From assembly GCA_023437305.1 (NCBI GenBank), contig JAEZGN010000023.1:310001-374000 (forward strand): a stretch of 64,000 bases of DNA. The letters run 5' to 3'. Positions 32,554 to 41,107 of this stretch are shown here, piece by piece. The translations under genes and the position numbers were made by a program. The first letter of the stretch is position 1, and each line of letters begins with the position of its first letter. This DNA is from Bacteroidota bacterium (GTDB taxonomy: Bacteria; Bacteroidota; Bacteroidia; Bacteroidales; Dysgonomonadaceae). The notes beneath the pieces were generated by a model, which worked only from the letters and a program-made list of their open reading frames with translations, was not told the origin of the DNA and made no database searches.

Positions 32554-33423
32554 ATGTCAAAGATAAAAGTAGCAGGAATCAAAAGGAAGACAAAATTTTC
32601 TCCCAATCATATAGGCAATGATGGCATGATATTCAGTGAGACTGCCGAATGTTTAAGAAATATGGGATATGATGTAAGGGAGTATACAGAAGACGAATTC
32701 ATTTTAAGTGAAGAGAATGAGCGATATATCTTCAATATGGCTCGTGACAAAACAACTATCCGTAAACTAAAGAAAAGAGAAGAGGATGGGGCTGTTATAA
32801 TAAATCCGGGAACCGGTATTGAAAACTGTACACGTGAGGCAATGACTCGCTTGTTGTTGGAAAACGATATACCATATCCTACAAGCCTTATAGTGGATGT
32901 AACGGATGATCCGACCCAAGAGTTGAAGAAAATGACGGCGGATGCATATTGGATCAAACGAGGTGATTCGCACGCCATTCATAGAGAAGATGTGACATAT
33001 GCACGTAATATACCCGAAGTGAAATCGATATTAAAAGAGTTTGCTTTACGTGATATTCCGAATGCCGTGATCAACGAACATCTTGTCGGAGACCTTGTTA
33101 AGTTTTATGGAGTGGCAGATACTGATTTCTTCTATTGGTTTTATCCTTACGATTTGAGTCATAGTAAATTCGGACTTGAAGCAATAAATGGTGAAGCGCA
33201 TGAGTTTCCGTTTGAAGTAGAGGCTTTGAAGAAAGCATGTGATAAGGCTGGTGAGATATTAGATGTTAAAGTATATGGAGGAGACTGCGTTGTAGATGAG
33301 GATGGCTCTTTTAAAATAATTGACTTTAACGATTGGCCGAGCTTTGCTCCATGTAGGAGTGATGCAGCACCTAAAATTGCAGAATGTGTTCATAAACAGA
33401 TTCAAAGAGATTTGCAAGGATAA
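32554..33423 (+). CDS. ATP-grasp enzyme in the inositol-lipid cluster
   Basis: 289 residues. ATP-grasp features: NPGTGIENCTREAMTRLLLENDIPYPTS (pre-ATP-grasp/hinge), a nucleotide-side Lys in YWIKRGDS (Lys135), Glu175 in NEHLVGD, and metal ligands Asp244, Asp257 and Asn259 in GGDCVV and IIDFNDWPSF. All key residues seem intact, so it should be active. ATP-grasp enzymes make amide or thioester bonds through acyl phosphates, but the fold also includes inositol phosphate kinases (ITPK, PPIP5K). It sits between the nucleotidyltransferase and the phosphatidyltransferase, 31 and 67 bases away. Its substrate is unknown. Confidence 0.8.
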   Translation: MSKIKVAGIKRKTKFSPNHIGNDGMIFSETAECLRNMGYDVREYTEDEFILSEENERYIFNMARDKTTIRKLKKREEDGAVIINPGTGIENCTREAMTRLLLENDIPYPTSLIVDVTDDPTQELKKMTADAYWIKRGDSHAIHREDVTYARNIPEVKSILKEFALRDIPNAVINEHLVGDLVKFYGVADTDFFYWFYPYDLSHSKFGLEAINGEAHEFPFEVEALKKACDKAGEILDVKVYGGDCVVDEDGSFKIIDFNDWPSFAPCRSDAAPKIAECVHKQIQRDLQG

Positions 33424-33490
33424 TTATAATAAGCTTATATTTGCATTATACGGAAAGTAGTTTGTAATAAAAGTAGTATCAATAAACTAA

Positions 33491-34408
33491 ATGGATAATA
33501 AACAACCGACACTTGAATCTACTCTAAAATCAACGGATACAGAAGAGTTTATAGATATTTATTTCTATCGTCCGATCGGTTATCGTTGGGCTCTATTGTT
33601 TCAGAAATTAGGTGTTACTCCTAATGCTGTCACCATAGCAAGTATTTTCTTGGGTATAGGGGCAGGGATATGTTTTTATTTTGACAATATATGGATATCT
33701 CTATTAGGGATATTTTTACTTGTATGGGCAAACTCTTATGATAGTGCAGATGGGCAGTTGGCTCGCATGACCAAGCAGTTCTCTGCTTTGGGGCGTGTCT
33801 TGGATGGTTTTGCCGGTAATCTGTGGTTTGCTTCCATTTATGTAGGTATTTGCTTACGCCTTTATCCCGAGTGGGGCGGATGGATATGGGTTCTAGCTTG
33901 TGTTACAGGTTATTTTCATTCCAAACAAGCGGAGATGGCCGATTACTATCGCAATGTACATCTACTCTTCCTTAAAGGCAAATCAGGGAGTGAATTAGAC
34001 AATTCGGCCGAGCTTACTGCCAAATTTAAAGAGCTAACTTGGAGTAAAAACTTCGGAGCGAAAATCGTATTGTTTTTCTATCGTAATTATACTACCGATC
34101 AGGAAAATCGATCTCCAAGACTTCAGGTGTTATTTCGATTACTCAGAGAAAGATTTGGAGATGTTGCTCCTGAAAGTTTTCGCAACGATTTCAGAGAGAA
34201 AAGCCTCCCTTTGATGAAATATACCAATATACTCTCTTTTAATACACGATCTATCGCATTATTTGTGTCTATATTGTTGGGGTGGCCTTGGTTGTATTTT
34301 GTATTTGAATTAACTGTATTGAATATACTGCTTGTATATATGGTAACAAGGCATGAGAAGATAAGCAAAGGCTTTGTTCTGGATATAAAGAGTGGAAAAT
34401 ACAATTAA
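33491..34408 (+). CDS. CDP-alcohol phosphatidyltransferase family protein
   Basis: 305 residues with several membrane segments in the central and C-terminal parts. The family signature DxxDGxxAR(x8)GxxxDxxxD is visible from Asp84 (DSADGQLARMTKQF, then GRVLDGFAGN): Asp84, Asp87 and Asp105 are present, but the place of the fourth Asp is Gly109, followed by Asn110. By context it should transfer an inositol or inositol-phosphate headgroup to or from a CDP-lipid, giving phosphatidylinositol(-phosphate) or the ceramide version. The altered fourth position may mean changed chemistry, reduced activity or a subfamily difference. Confidence 0.85.
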   Translation: MDNKQPTLESTLKSTDTEEFIDIYFYRPIGYRWALLFQKLGVTPNAVTIASIFLGIGAGICFYFDNIWISLLGIFLLVWANSYDSADGQLARMTKQFSALGRVLDGFAGNLWFASIYVGICLRLYPEWGGWIWVLACVTGYFHSKQAEMADYYRNVHLLFLKGKSGSELDNSAELTAKFKELTWSKNFGAKIVLFFYRNYTTDQENRSPRLQVLFRLLRERFGDVAPESFRNDFREKSLPLMKYTNILSFNTRSIALFVSILLGWPWLYFVFELTVLNILLVYMVTRHEKISKGFVLDIKSGKYN

Positions 34409-34421
34409 AATAAGTTTTAGC

Positions 34422-35147
34422 ATGTTTGATTTGTCAAAAGTAAAAGGGATTATCTTCGATTACGGAGGTACTATAGATAGCAATGGTAAGCATTGGGCTG
34501 AAGTTTTATGGGAATCATATTTGGATAATGAGGTTCCTGTAACCAGAGAACAGTTCCGTGAGGCGTTCGTATATGTAGAACGTTATCTGGCTGCGAACCT
34601 TGTTATATTACCCGAAGATAACTTTCATGTTTTACTGAAAAAGAAAGTAACTCTTCAAATAGAATATCTTTTGGAGAAGGGCTTCCTAGAGGAAAATGAT
34701 AAGACAAAGATGTATAGCCTTGCAATTTCAGATCAATGTTATAACTTTGTAAAAGATTTAATTAAAAAGGAAGTTGATATCCTTACAGCACTCAAAGACC
34801 GTTATCCAATGGTTCTGGTATCTAATTTCTATGGAAATGTACAGTCTGTATTAGGCGATTTTGACTTACTTAAATATTTTGATGATATTATAGAATCGGC
34901 TGTTGTTGGTATAAGAAAACCCGATCCTGCCATATTTGGATTAGGCGTTGAGAAGCTTGGTCTTCCTGGTTCTTCCATTGTGGTTATTGGAGATTCTTAT
35001 ACGAAAGACATTGTTCCCGCTACAAAAAATGGATGCCAAACTATTTGGCTCAAAGGTTTGGGCTGGGGTGACGATGACGAAAATGCTACAGCTGATATAA
35101 TTATAACGGATTTCATGGAGTTGAAATCTATCTTTCAATTAGATTGA
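34422..35147 (+). CDS. HAD-family hydrolase, likely phosphatase of the inositol-lipid pathway
   Basis: 241 residues from the ATG at 34422; a GTG at 34392 would overlap the previous gene and adds nothing conserved. HAD motif I is FDYGGTID (nucleophile Asp13), motif II the VLVSNFYG segment, motif III Lys in VGIRKPDP, and motif IV GDSYTKDI. In motif I the second Asp of DxDxT is Gly, as in some other HAD phosphatases. Thirteen bases after the phosphatidyltransferase gene; dephosphorylation of phosphatidylinositol phosphate or of inositol phosphate is the most likely job, by inference. Confidence 0.82.
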   Translation: MFDLSKVKGIIFDYGGTIDSNGKHWAEVLWESYLDNEVPVTREQFREAFVYVERYLAANLVILPEDNFHVLLKKKVTLQIEYLLEKGFLEENDKTKMYSLAISDQCYNFVKDLIKKEVDILTALKDRYPMVLVSNFYGNVQSVLGDFDLLKYFDDIIESAVVGIRKPDPAIFGLGVEKLGLPGSSIVVIGDSYTKDIVPATKNGCQTIWLKGLGWGDDDENATADIIITDFMELKSIFQLD

Positions 35148-35387
35148 AAGGCAATACTTGAATACATTGATAATACTATAGAGTCAGTCTGACTATCTGC
35201 TTTAGTAATGGATACCGCTTGTATGGTAGAAAAGCCCGGGTTGGGAGAATAAAGTAAAACAGATCTTCACTGAAACTATGCTATTATATAGGATTTTATG
35301 AATTTGGGAGATAATATCCTGATGAAGTAAAGTCTCCGGTTTAAAGGATTACTGCGGGTTGCAGTGTATTTTAAAAATTAATTAAAA

Positions 35388-36683
35388 ATGGAAAAAGTAC
35401 AAGTGAAAGAAGCCAAGGGAAAACTTGGTATTCTAACAATTGGTGTTGGAGCTGTTGCTACAACATTCATGGCAGGAACGTTATTAACACGTAAAGGACA
35501 AGGTGTTCCTGTAGGTTCAATTACACAGTTAGCTACAATGCGTCTGGGAAAAAGGGAAGAAAATCGCTTTCCGAAGATTAAAGACGCTGTACCTTTGGCA
35601 GATCTTAACGATGTTGTTTTTGGTGGATGGGATATCTTCGAAGAAAACGCATACGAAGCTGCAGTACACGCAGATGTGTTGACAAAAGACGACCTGAACA
35701 AGGTGAAAGACGAATTGGAAGCAATCAAACCAATGAAAGCTGTATTCGATCAAGATTTTGTTAAACGTCTACACGGTACATGGGTAAAATCAGCTCCTAC
35801 AAAATGGGAATTAGCTGAACAAGTAAAACAAGACATCCAAGATTTTAAAACAAAAAATAATTGCGATCGTATCGTGGTTATCTGGTGCGGAAGTACTGAA
35901 GTTTTCACTCCGCTTGGTGAAGTTCATAAAACATTAGCAGCATTCGAAAAAGGACTTAAGGAAAATCATAAAGATTTAGCTCCTTCAAACGTATATGCTT
36001 ATGCTGTAGTGTCAATGGGTATTCCATATATCAATGGAGCACCAAACCTTACAGTAGACATTCCTGCAATGTGGGAACTAGCAGCTAAAACTCAGACTCC
36101 TATCTGTGGTAAAGACTTCAAAACTGGTCAGACTATGTTGAAGACAGTATTGTCTCCAATGTTCAAAACTCGTATGTTGGGTCTTAATGGATGGTTCTCA
36201 ACCAATATTCTTGGAAACCGTGACGGAGAAGTACTAGATGATCCGGGTTCATTCAAAACGAAAGAAGAGTCGAAGCTTTCAGTTATAGACAATATTCTTC
36301 AACCAGAACTGTATCCTGAACTTTATGGAAATGTTTATCATAAAGTACGTATCAATTATTATCCTCCTCGCAATGATGACAAAGAAGGATGGGATAACAT
36401 TGACCTATTTGGATGGTTGGGCTACAAAATGCAAATGAAAGTGGACTTCCTTTGTAAAGACTCTATTCTTGCTGCTCCTCTATGTCTTGACCTAGTATTG
36501 TTCTCCGATTTGGCGAAACGTGCAGGTATGAGTGGAATACAAGATTGGTTGTCTTTCTACTTCAAGAGCCCAATGCATGAACCAAGTAAGATTGCAGAGC
36601 ACGATTTGTTTATCCAATATGTGAAGTTGAAAAATACACTTCGTAAAATGATTGGAGAAGAAACTGTAGATTTTATTGATTAA
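35388..36683 (+). CDS. myo-Inositol-1-phosphate synthase
   Basis: 431 residues. Converts glucose-6-phosphate to myo-inositol-1-phosphate with bound NAD. The N-terminal Rossmann motif is TIGVGAVATTFMAG (residues ~17-30); the VVIWCGSTEVFTP block, the GLNGWFSTNILGNRDGEVL active-site stretch and LDLVLFSDLAKRAG are family hallmarks. Bacteroidetes synthases of this type feed inositol phospho- and sphingolipids. The 240-base spacer upstream suggests its own promoter, although all five cluster genes point the same way; a strong terminator follows the gene. Confidence 0.95.
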   Translation: MEKVQVKEAKGKLGILTIGVGAVATTFMAGTLLTRKGQGVPVGSITQLATMRLGKREENRFPKIKDAVPLADLNDVVFGGWDIFEENAYEAAVHADVLTKDDLNKVKDELEAIKPMKAVFDQDFVKRLHGTWVKSAPTKWELAEQVKQDIQDFKTKNNCDRIVVIWCGSTEVFTPLGEVHKTLAAFEKGLKENHKDLAPSNVYAYAVVSMGIPYINGAPNLTVDIPAMWELAAKTQTPICGKDFKTGQTMLKTVLSPMFKTRMLGLNGWFSTNILGNRDGEVLDDPGSFKTKEESKLSVIDNILQPELYPELYGNVYHKVRINYYPPRNDDKEGWDNIDLFGWLGYKMQMKVDFLCKDSILAAPLCLDLVLFSDLAKRAGMSGIQDWLSFYFKSPMHEPSKIAEHDLFIQYVKLKNTLRKMIGEETVDFID

Positions 36684-36703
36684 ACAATAATCTTATAATA
36701 TTG

Positions 36704-36741
36704 AAAAGACTGTCTAGATAAACCTAGACAGTCTTTTTTTT
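36704..36741 (+). terminator. Terminator of the inositol-lipid cluster
   Basis: Perfect 14-bp stem AAAAGACTGTCTAG/CTAGACAGTCTTTT, 6-base loop, long T run. Confidence 0.92.
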
Positions 36742-36836
36742 GTTGAGTTGTCAAGATAGTTTGGTACATACATTTATGATTTTGTAAATAAGCCAAATTT
36801 TATTTAAGACTCAACTTAATTTTTATCCAAAATAAG

Positions 36837-36874
36837 AAGAGGATAACCTTAGAAAAAAGTTATCCTCTTTTTGG
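36837..36874. terminator. Second terminator-like palindrome
   Basis: Perfect 11-bp stem AAGAGGATAAC/GTTATCCTCTT, 11-base loop, T run of five. No gene lies between it and the first terminator; it may be a backup or the relic of a lost gene. Confidence 0.7.
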
Positions 36875-37119
36875 AAAATATATAAATGTAAAGTTCAATA
36901 TTGCCTGCCCCTAGTATGTTGAAGCAGATAAAGTTTCTATATTTATTAGAACATTATTTGGTGGATTATGTTTATTGTTTTCGCCTTGAAATTTAGTTAA
37001 ATGAAAATAATAGATAATTTATGTTTATATTTCTTATCAACTGTAATTTCCTTAGCATAAAATAGACTAATAGTCAGGGATAAATTAGAAATCCAATCTC
37101 AAAGAAATAAGTTTTTATG

Positions 37120-37127
37120 TATATTTG
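37120..37127 (+). promoter_or_regulatory. Promoter -7 box of dapB-lepB
   Basis: TATATTTG matches TAnnTTTG, 35 bases before the dapB ATG. Confidence 0.5.
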
Positions 37128-37161
37128 TAGGCTTTAGTTACTCATTAAATTAACTCTCGGA

Positions 37162-37878
37162 ATGAATATAGCACTTATAGGATATGGTAAGATGGGGCAT
37201 GAGATAGAAAAGATAGCCCTGCAAAGAGGTCACAATATTGTATCAATCATTGATATGAACAATTTGGAGGAGTTTAACTCTCCGGCATTCAAAAGTGCTG
37301 ATGTTGCAATCGAATTTTCTACACCTGATAGCGCCATACAAAATTATCGTAAATGTTTTGAAGTTGGTGTTGCTGTTGTTGCAGGAACAACAGGGTGGTT
37401 AGAACATTTGGACGAAGTAAAGAGAGCTTGTGCTGAACAGGGAAAAACTTTCTTTTATGCTTCTAATTATAGTCTTGGTGTTAATATCTTTTTTGCCCTG
37501 AATAAATATTTGGCAAAGATTATGAATAACTATCCAAGCTATGAAGTAAAAATGGAAGAAGTACATCATATTCATAAATTGGATGCTCCAAGTGGAACGG
37601 CTATCACGTTGGCTGAAGACCTTATAAAGGAGGTTGACCGCAAACGACGTTGGAGCCTTGAAGTAGAAGAAAAACAAACAGACTTGCCTATACATTGTAT
37701 TCGTGAAGGAGAAGTTCCCGGAATACATGAAATAATATATGAGTCTGAAGCAGATATTATAAGTATAAAGCACGATGCTAAAAGCCGTGTGGGTTTTGCT
37801 CTTGGTGCAGTGTTGGCTGCCGAATTCACCAATGGTAAAAAAGGATTCTTAGGAATGGGTGATATGCTCAAATTTTAA
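37162..37878 (+). CDS. dapB: 4-hydroxy-tetrahydrodipicolinate reductase
   Basis: 238 residues, slightly shorter than the E. coli enzyme. Reduces HTPA to tetrahydrodipicolinate on the way to lysine and meso-diaminopimelate. The N-terminal Rossmann motif is LIGYGKMGHEIE, and the substrate-binding motif is EVHHIHKLDAPSGTAITLAED with the catalytic His and Lys. GTTGW and the ASNYSLGVNIF block are also typical. First gene in a run dapB-lepB-lepB paralogue-wbqC, eight bases before lepB. Confidence 0.97.
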   Translation: MNIALIGYGKMGHEIEKIALQRGHNIVSIIDMNNLEEFNSPAFKSADVAIEFSTPDSAIQNYRKCFEVGVAVVAGTTGWLEHLDEVKRACAEQGKTFFYASNYSLGVNIFFALNKYLAKIMNNYPSYEVKMEEVHHIHKLDAPSGTAITLAEDLIKEVDRKRRWSLEVEEKQTDLPIHCIREGEVPGIHEIIYESEADIISIKHDAKSRVGFALGAVLAAEFTNGKKGFLGMGDMLKF

Positions 37879-37886
37879 AATAAGAT

Positions 37887-39368
37887 ATGGAAAAGAACTC
37901 TTCGAATCAGCAAAATAAAAGAGAACGCCGCAAACCGGGGATGAAGCAATGGATATATGCCATTCTAGCAAGTGTTTGCTGTGTTGCGTTTGTTATCTGG
38001 ACCGGGTATTGGGCTGTATTGATCCTGATCCCTGTTTTTATAGATATATACATCACTAAATTTGTTCCTTGGGGTAGATGGAAACAATCTAACAACCGCC
38101 AAGTGAAGAGTATCCTCGATTGGGTCGATGCTATTCTTTTTGCACTGGTAGGAGTGTATTTTATAAATACTTTCTTTTTCCAAAACTATCAGATTCCATC
38201 TTCATCCTTAGAGAAATCTCTTTTAGTCGGTGATTTTCTATGTGTTAGTAAGTTGAGCTATGGGGCACGTTCTCCAATGACTCCGTTTTCGTTACCATTG
38301 ATGCAGCATACATTTCCTTTCTTTGGGTTTAAGTCATATCTTGAAAAACCTCAGTTAGAATATAAGCGATTCAAGGGAACAGGACATATCGAACGTAATG
38401 ATATAGTCGTTTTCAACTATCCTTCGGGAGATACAGTGGCTTCAAAGTTTCAGGAAGTAGATTACTATGTTTTGTGCAAAGAAGCCGGGCGAAACCAAGT
38501 TTGGACAAATAAGAATACATACGGAGACATACTTTATCGTCCTGTAGACAGACGAGAAAATTATGTGAAGCGTTGTGTCGGATTGCCGGGCGAAACAATC
38601 TCTATCGTGGGCGATACTGTTTATATCAATGGCAAACCTATAGAAAGCCCTGAGAAAATGCAGTTGTTATATTGTGTTCAAACCAACGGTACAGATATAT
38701 CTTCGGCAGCTTTCGATGATTTGGGCTTAAGCCAGGAAGACAAAAAGAGAATCGGCATGTATCAGGATTTGAGCGAGGTGGATAGTCTTTCGTATGTGAG
38801 GGCAATTTTCCCTAAAGCTAAAAATGGAAATCCCGGGTTCTTATATTCCGGTGTAAATATGACTAAAGAAATGGCAGAAGAGATGAAACAAAAGCCATTT
38901 GTAGAAAAAGTAATTCCTCTGAACCAGTTTTATAAGTTGGCCAACAGAATGGGGCAAAAGTTTGTACAACCTACTATCTATCCTATCACTTATGACATGC
39001 AAACACAACCCGGAGATTTACATCCTCTATGGATACCTAAAAAAGGCGAAACAATTAAATTTGATACCGATGTAGATCGTAAGGTAGCAACATATATACG
39101 CTGTATAAAAAATTATGAACTAAACGATTTTGACTATCGTGATGGAAAAGTTTATATTAACGGACAGCAGACTGATTCTTATACATTCAAATTGGATTAT
39201 TACTTTATGATGGGAGACAACAGAGATAATTCGGCCGATTCACGTGTTTGGGGATTTGTGCCCGAAGATCATGTTGTCGGTAAACCTTTGTTTATATGGC
39301 TCTCTTTGGATAAAGATAAGAACGGAATACGCTGGAACAGACTATTTACATCCGGCAATAAAAAATAA
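37887..39368 (+). CDS. lepB: Signal peptidase I (active, Bacteroidetes long form)
   Basis: 493 residues, about 170 longer than E. coli LepB because of inserts in the periplasmic domain, as usual for Bacteroidetes. Two hydrophobic segments near the N-terminus (residues ~20-50 and ~78-100) anchor it. The catalytic pair is intact: Ser107 in IPSSSLEKSLLVGD and Lys228 in ENYVKRCVGLPGE; the C-terminal MMGDNRDNSADSR box is present. It removes signal peptides from exported proteins, of which this window encodes many. Followed 24 bases later by a degenerate paralogue. Confidence 0.97.
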   Translation: MEKNSSNQQNKRERRKPGMKQWIYAILASVCCVAFVIWTGYWAVLILIPVFIDIYITKFVPWGRWKQSNNRQVKSILDWVDAILFALVGVYFINTFFFQNYQIPSSSLEKSLLVGDFLCVSKLSYGARSPMTPFSLPLMQHTFPFFGFKSYLEKPQLEYKRFKGTGHIERNDIVVFNYPSGDTVASKFQEVDYYVLCKEAGRNQVWTNKNTYGDILYRPVDRRENYVKRCVGLPGETISIVGDTVYINGKPIESPEKMQLLYCVQTNGTDISSAAFDDLGLSQEDKKRIGMYQDLSEVDSLSYVRAIFPKAKNGNPGFLYSGVNMTKEMAEEMKQKPFVEKVIPLNQFYKLANRMGQKFVQPTIYPITYDMQTQPGDLHPLWIPKKGETIKFDTDVDRKVATYIRCIKNYELNDFDYRDGKVYINGQQTDSYTFKLDYYFMMGDNRDNSADSRVWGFVPEDHVVGKPLFIWLSLDKDKNGIRWNRLFTSGNKK

Positions 39369-39392
39369 TAAGCTAAAATTGGGGATTGAAAA

Positions 39393-40382
39393 ATGTCTTC
39401 AAAAAAGAAAAATATCTATACATATTTGGGCAAAGTGATTTTGATTACTTTGCTCATTGTGTTATGTATACGGACTTTTTTTGTAGAGTCATATACCATA
39501 TCCTCATCTCAGATGCAAACCTCTCTTCTGGAAGGTGATCAGGTACTTATTGATAAAACATCATACGGTATTCGTTTACCTATTACGATATTAACAATTC
39601 CGTTTACTTTTGATAAAATATTTGGAGTTCGTTCATATCTCACCTCTATAGAAGCTCCTTACAAAAGAATATTGGAAAAGAAGATTGAAAGAAACGATAT
39701 TATCTTGTTCAACAATCCGATGGATATTGGTAAGCCGTTGGATAAGAAAGATCTCATCGTCAGTCGTTGTATTGCTATTCCCGGTGATACCGTTTCAGTA
39801 GAAAAAGGACTGTTATCCCTTAATCGTATAAATCATATTACTTCTCCCGACGTCATGAATGAATATTCTATGCATATTCTCGCGTTAAAGGATATACAGG
39901 CTATAATGGAAGAGCATAATATTCCTATTCGTAGCCTGAAGCATAGAGCAGATACGATAAGTATTCTTCTGAATAAATTAGAGGCTTTTATTATTAATGA
40001 GAATATAGAAGACTCCTCTGCATCTATATGTTGTAAGAGCGATACAACTCAAAATTATCATTTGATAGTACCGTCGAAGGGTAAACTTATAAATGTTAAT
40101 AGTCAGAATATTAACATGTATAAGCAGCTAATACTGCAAGAGCAGGAAGGTAATGCCCATGTTATTAATGATAAGTTATACATCGGGGGAAAAGAGCAGA
40201 CAACTTATACGTTTCAAGACGATTACTATTGGATGTTGTCAGACAATACAAAAGATGCATTAGATTCTCGTATGTTGGGCTTTATCCCTTTTAAGAATAT
40301 AATAGGCAAAGTTCGTTTTATCTGGTATAGCTCCCATAATGGAAACGTAAGAAAAGAACGTTATTTAACTTCTGTAAATTGA
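39393..40382 (+). CDS. Signal peptidase I-like protein lacking the catalytic Ser and Lys
   Basis: 329 residues, one N-terminal membrane segment (about residues 12-32), then an S26-type fold: SYTISSSQMQTSLLEGDQ, RNDIILFNNP, RCIAIPGDTVS and the box LSDNTKDALDSRMLG. Aligned with the neighbouring LepB, the catalytic Ser is Gln40 and the general-base Lys is Ser124 (IVSRCIAIPGD). The fold-defining parts are kept, so this is likely a pseudoenzyme kept for binding, assembly or regulation of LepB and not a dead gene. It lies between lepB and a wbqC-like gene. Confidence 0.85.
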   Translation: MSSKKKNIYTYLGKVILITLLIVLCIRTFFVESYTISSSQMQTSLLEGDQVLIDKTSYGIRLPITILTIPFTFDKIFGVRSYLTSIEAPYKRILEKKIERNDIILFNNPMDIGKPLDKKDLIVSRCIAIPGDTVSVEKGLLSLNRINHITSPDVMNEYSMHILALKDIQAIMEEHNIPIRSLKHRADTISILLNKLEAFIINENIEDSSASICCKSDTTQNYHLIVPSKGKLINVNSQNINMYKQLILQEQEGNAHVINDKLYIGGKEQTTYTFQDDYYWMLSDNTKDALDSRMLGFIPFKNIIGKVRFIWYSSHNGNVRKERYLTSVN

Positions 40383-40390
40383 TTCCTGTA

Positions 40391-41026
40391 ATGAATATAT
40401 ATCTTTCATCGGCTTATTTAGCACCTATTCAGTATTATGCGAAATTTGTGCAGGGAGACCATATATTTATTGAGCAGAATGAGAATTACACAAAACAATC
40501 GTATCGCAATCGCAGCATGATTGTTTCGGCCAATGGACCTATTCCTTTATCCATTCCTGTCGTTCATTCGTCTTCCGAAAAAATATTGACGAAAGATATT
40601 CGTATTGCAGATCATGGCAATTGGCAGCATATGCATTGGAATGCGATTGTTTCGGCTTACAACTCAACTCCTTTCTTCGAATATTATCAGGATGATTTTT
40701 ATACGTTTTATCATAAGAAATATTCTTTTCTGTTTGATTTTAATGAAGAACTTCGAATTCTTATTCTGGGTTTGCTCAATATGGAATTGCCTGTGATAGA
40801 ATACACATCCGAATATAAGACGGCATTTGAAGATCATGAGCTCGATATGCGGGATGTGATTCACCCAAAGAAAGATTTGTCGCTAGATCCTTCCTTTGTG
40901 TCAATTCCTTATTATCAGGTTTTTGAACAAAAGCTAGGGTTTGTGGAAAATATGAGTATTGTGGATTTGCTTTTTAATATGGGAAATGAAAGTCAATTGA
41001 TTTTAAACAACTCTTTCCACAGATAA
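40391..41026 (+). CDS. WbqC-family protein
   Basis: 211 residues from the ATG at 40391 (a TTG at 40379 overlapping the upstream stop is less likely). The WbqC-like signature is seen in YLAPIQYYAKF, then SYRNRSMIVSANGPIPLSIPV, and WQHMHWNAIVSAYNSTPFFEYY. WbqC proteins are found in polysaccharide gene clusters, but their reaction is not settled. Here it follows the signal peptidase genes, an arrangement I recall from other Bacteroidales. Confidence 0.85.
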   Translation: MNIYLSSAYLAPIQYYAKFVQGDHIFIEQNENYTKQSYRNRSMIVSANGPIPLSIPVVHSSSEKILTKDIRIADHGNWQHMHWNAIVSAYNSTPFFEYYQDDFYTFYHKKYSFLFDFNEELRILILGLLNMELPVIEYTSEYKTAFEDHELDMRDVIHPKKDLSLDPSFVSIPYYQVFEQKLGFVENMSIVDLLFNMGNESQLILNNSFHR

Positions 41027-41081
41027 GCGATCTGTTAAAGTATTTTATAACCCTATTTACCTATTTATCTATAAAACATCG

Positions 41082-41089
41082 TATTTTTG
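41082..41089 (+). promoter_or_regulatory. Promoter -7 box of the Ig-like lipoprotein gene
   Basis: TATTTTTG, 19 bases before the ATG; fits a short leader. Confidence 0.5.
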
Positions 41090-41107
41090 CGTTAAATTAA
41101 ATAAAAC

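Larger units (their letters stand above)
36684..37161. other. 478-base intergenic region with two terminators and the dapB promoter
   Basis: Holds a terminator right after the inositol-phosphate synthase (36704-36741), a second perfect palindrome (36837-36874), about 230 bases of very AT-rich DNA without a convincing gene (longest ATG frame about 19 codons), and the dapB -7 box. Confidence 0.6.

Noticed and set aside
35148..35387. Possible structured RNA before the inositol-phosphate synthase gene
   Set aside because: Only short hairpins such as CTGC/GCAG, no match to a known riboswitch; treated as a leader or promoter region.
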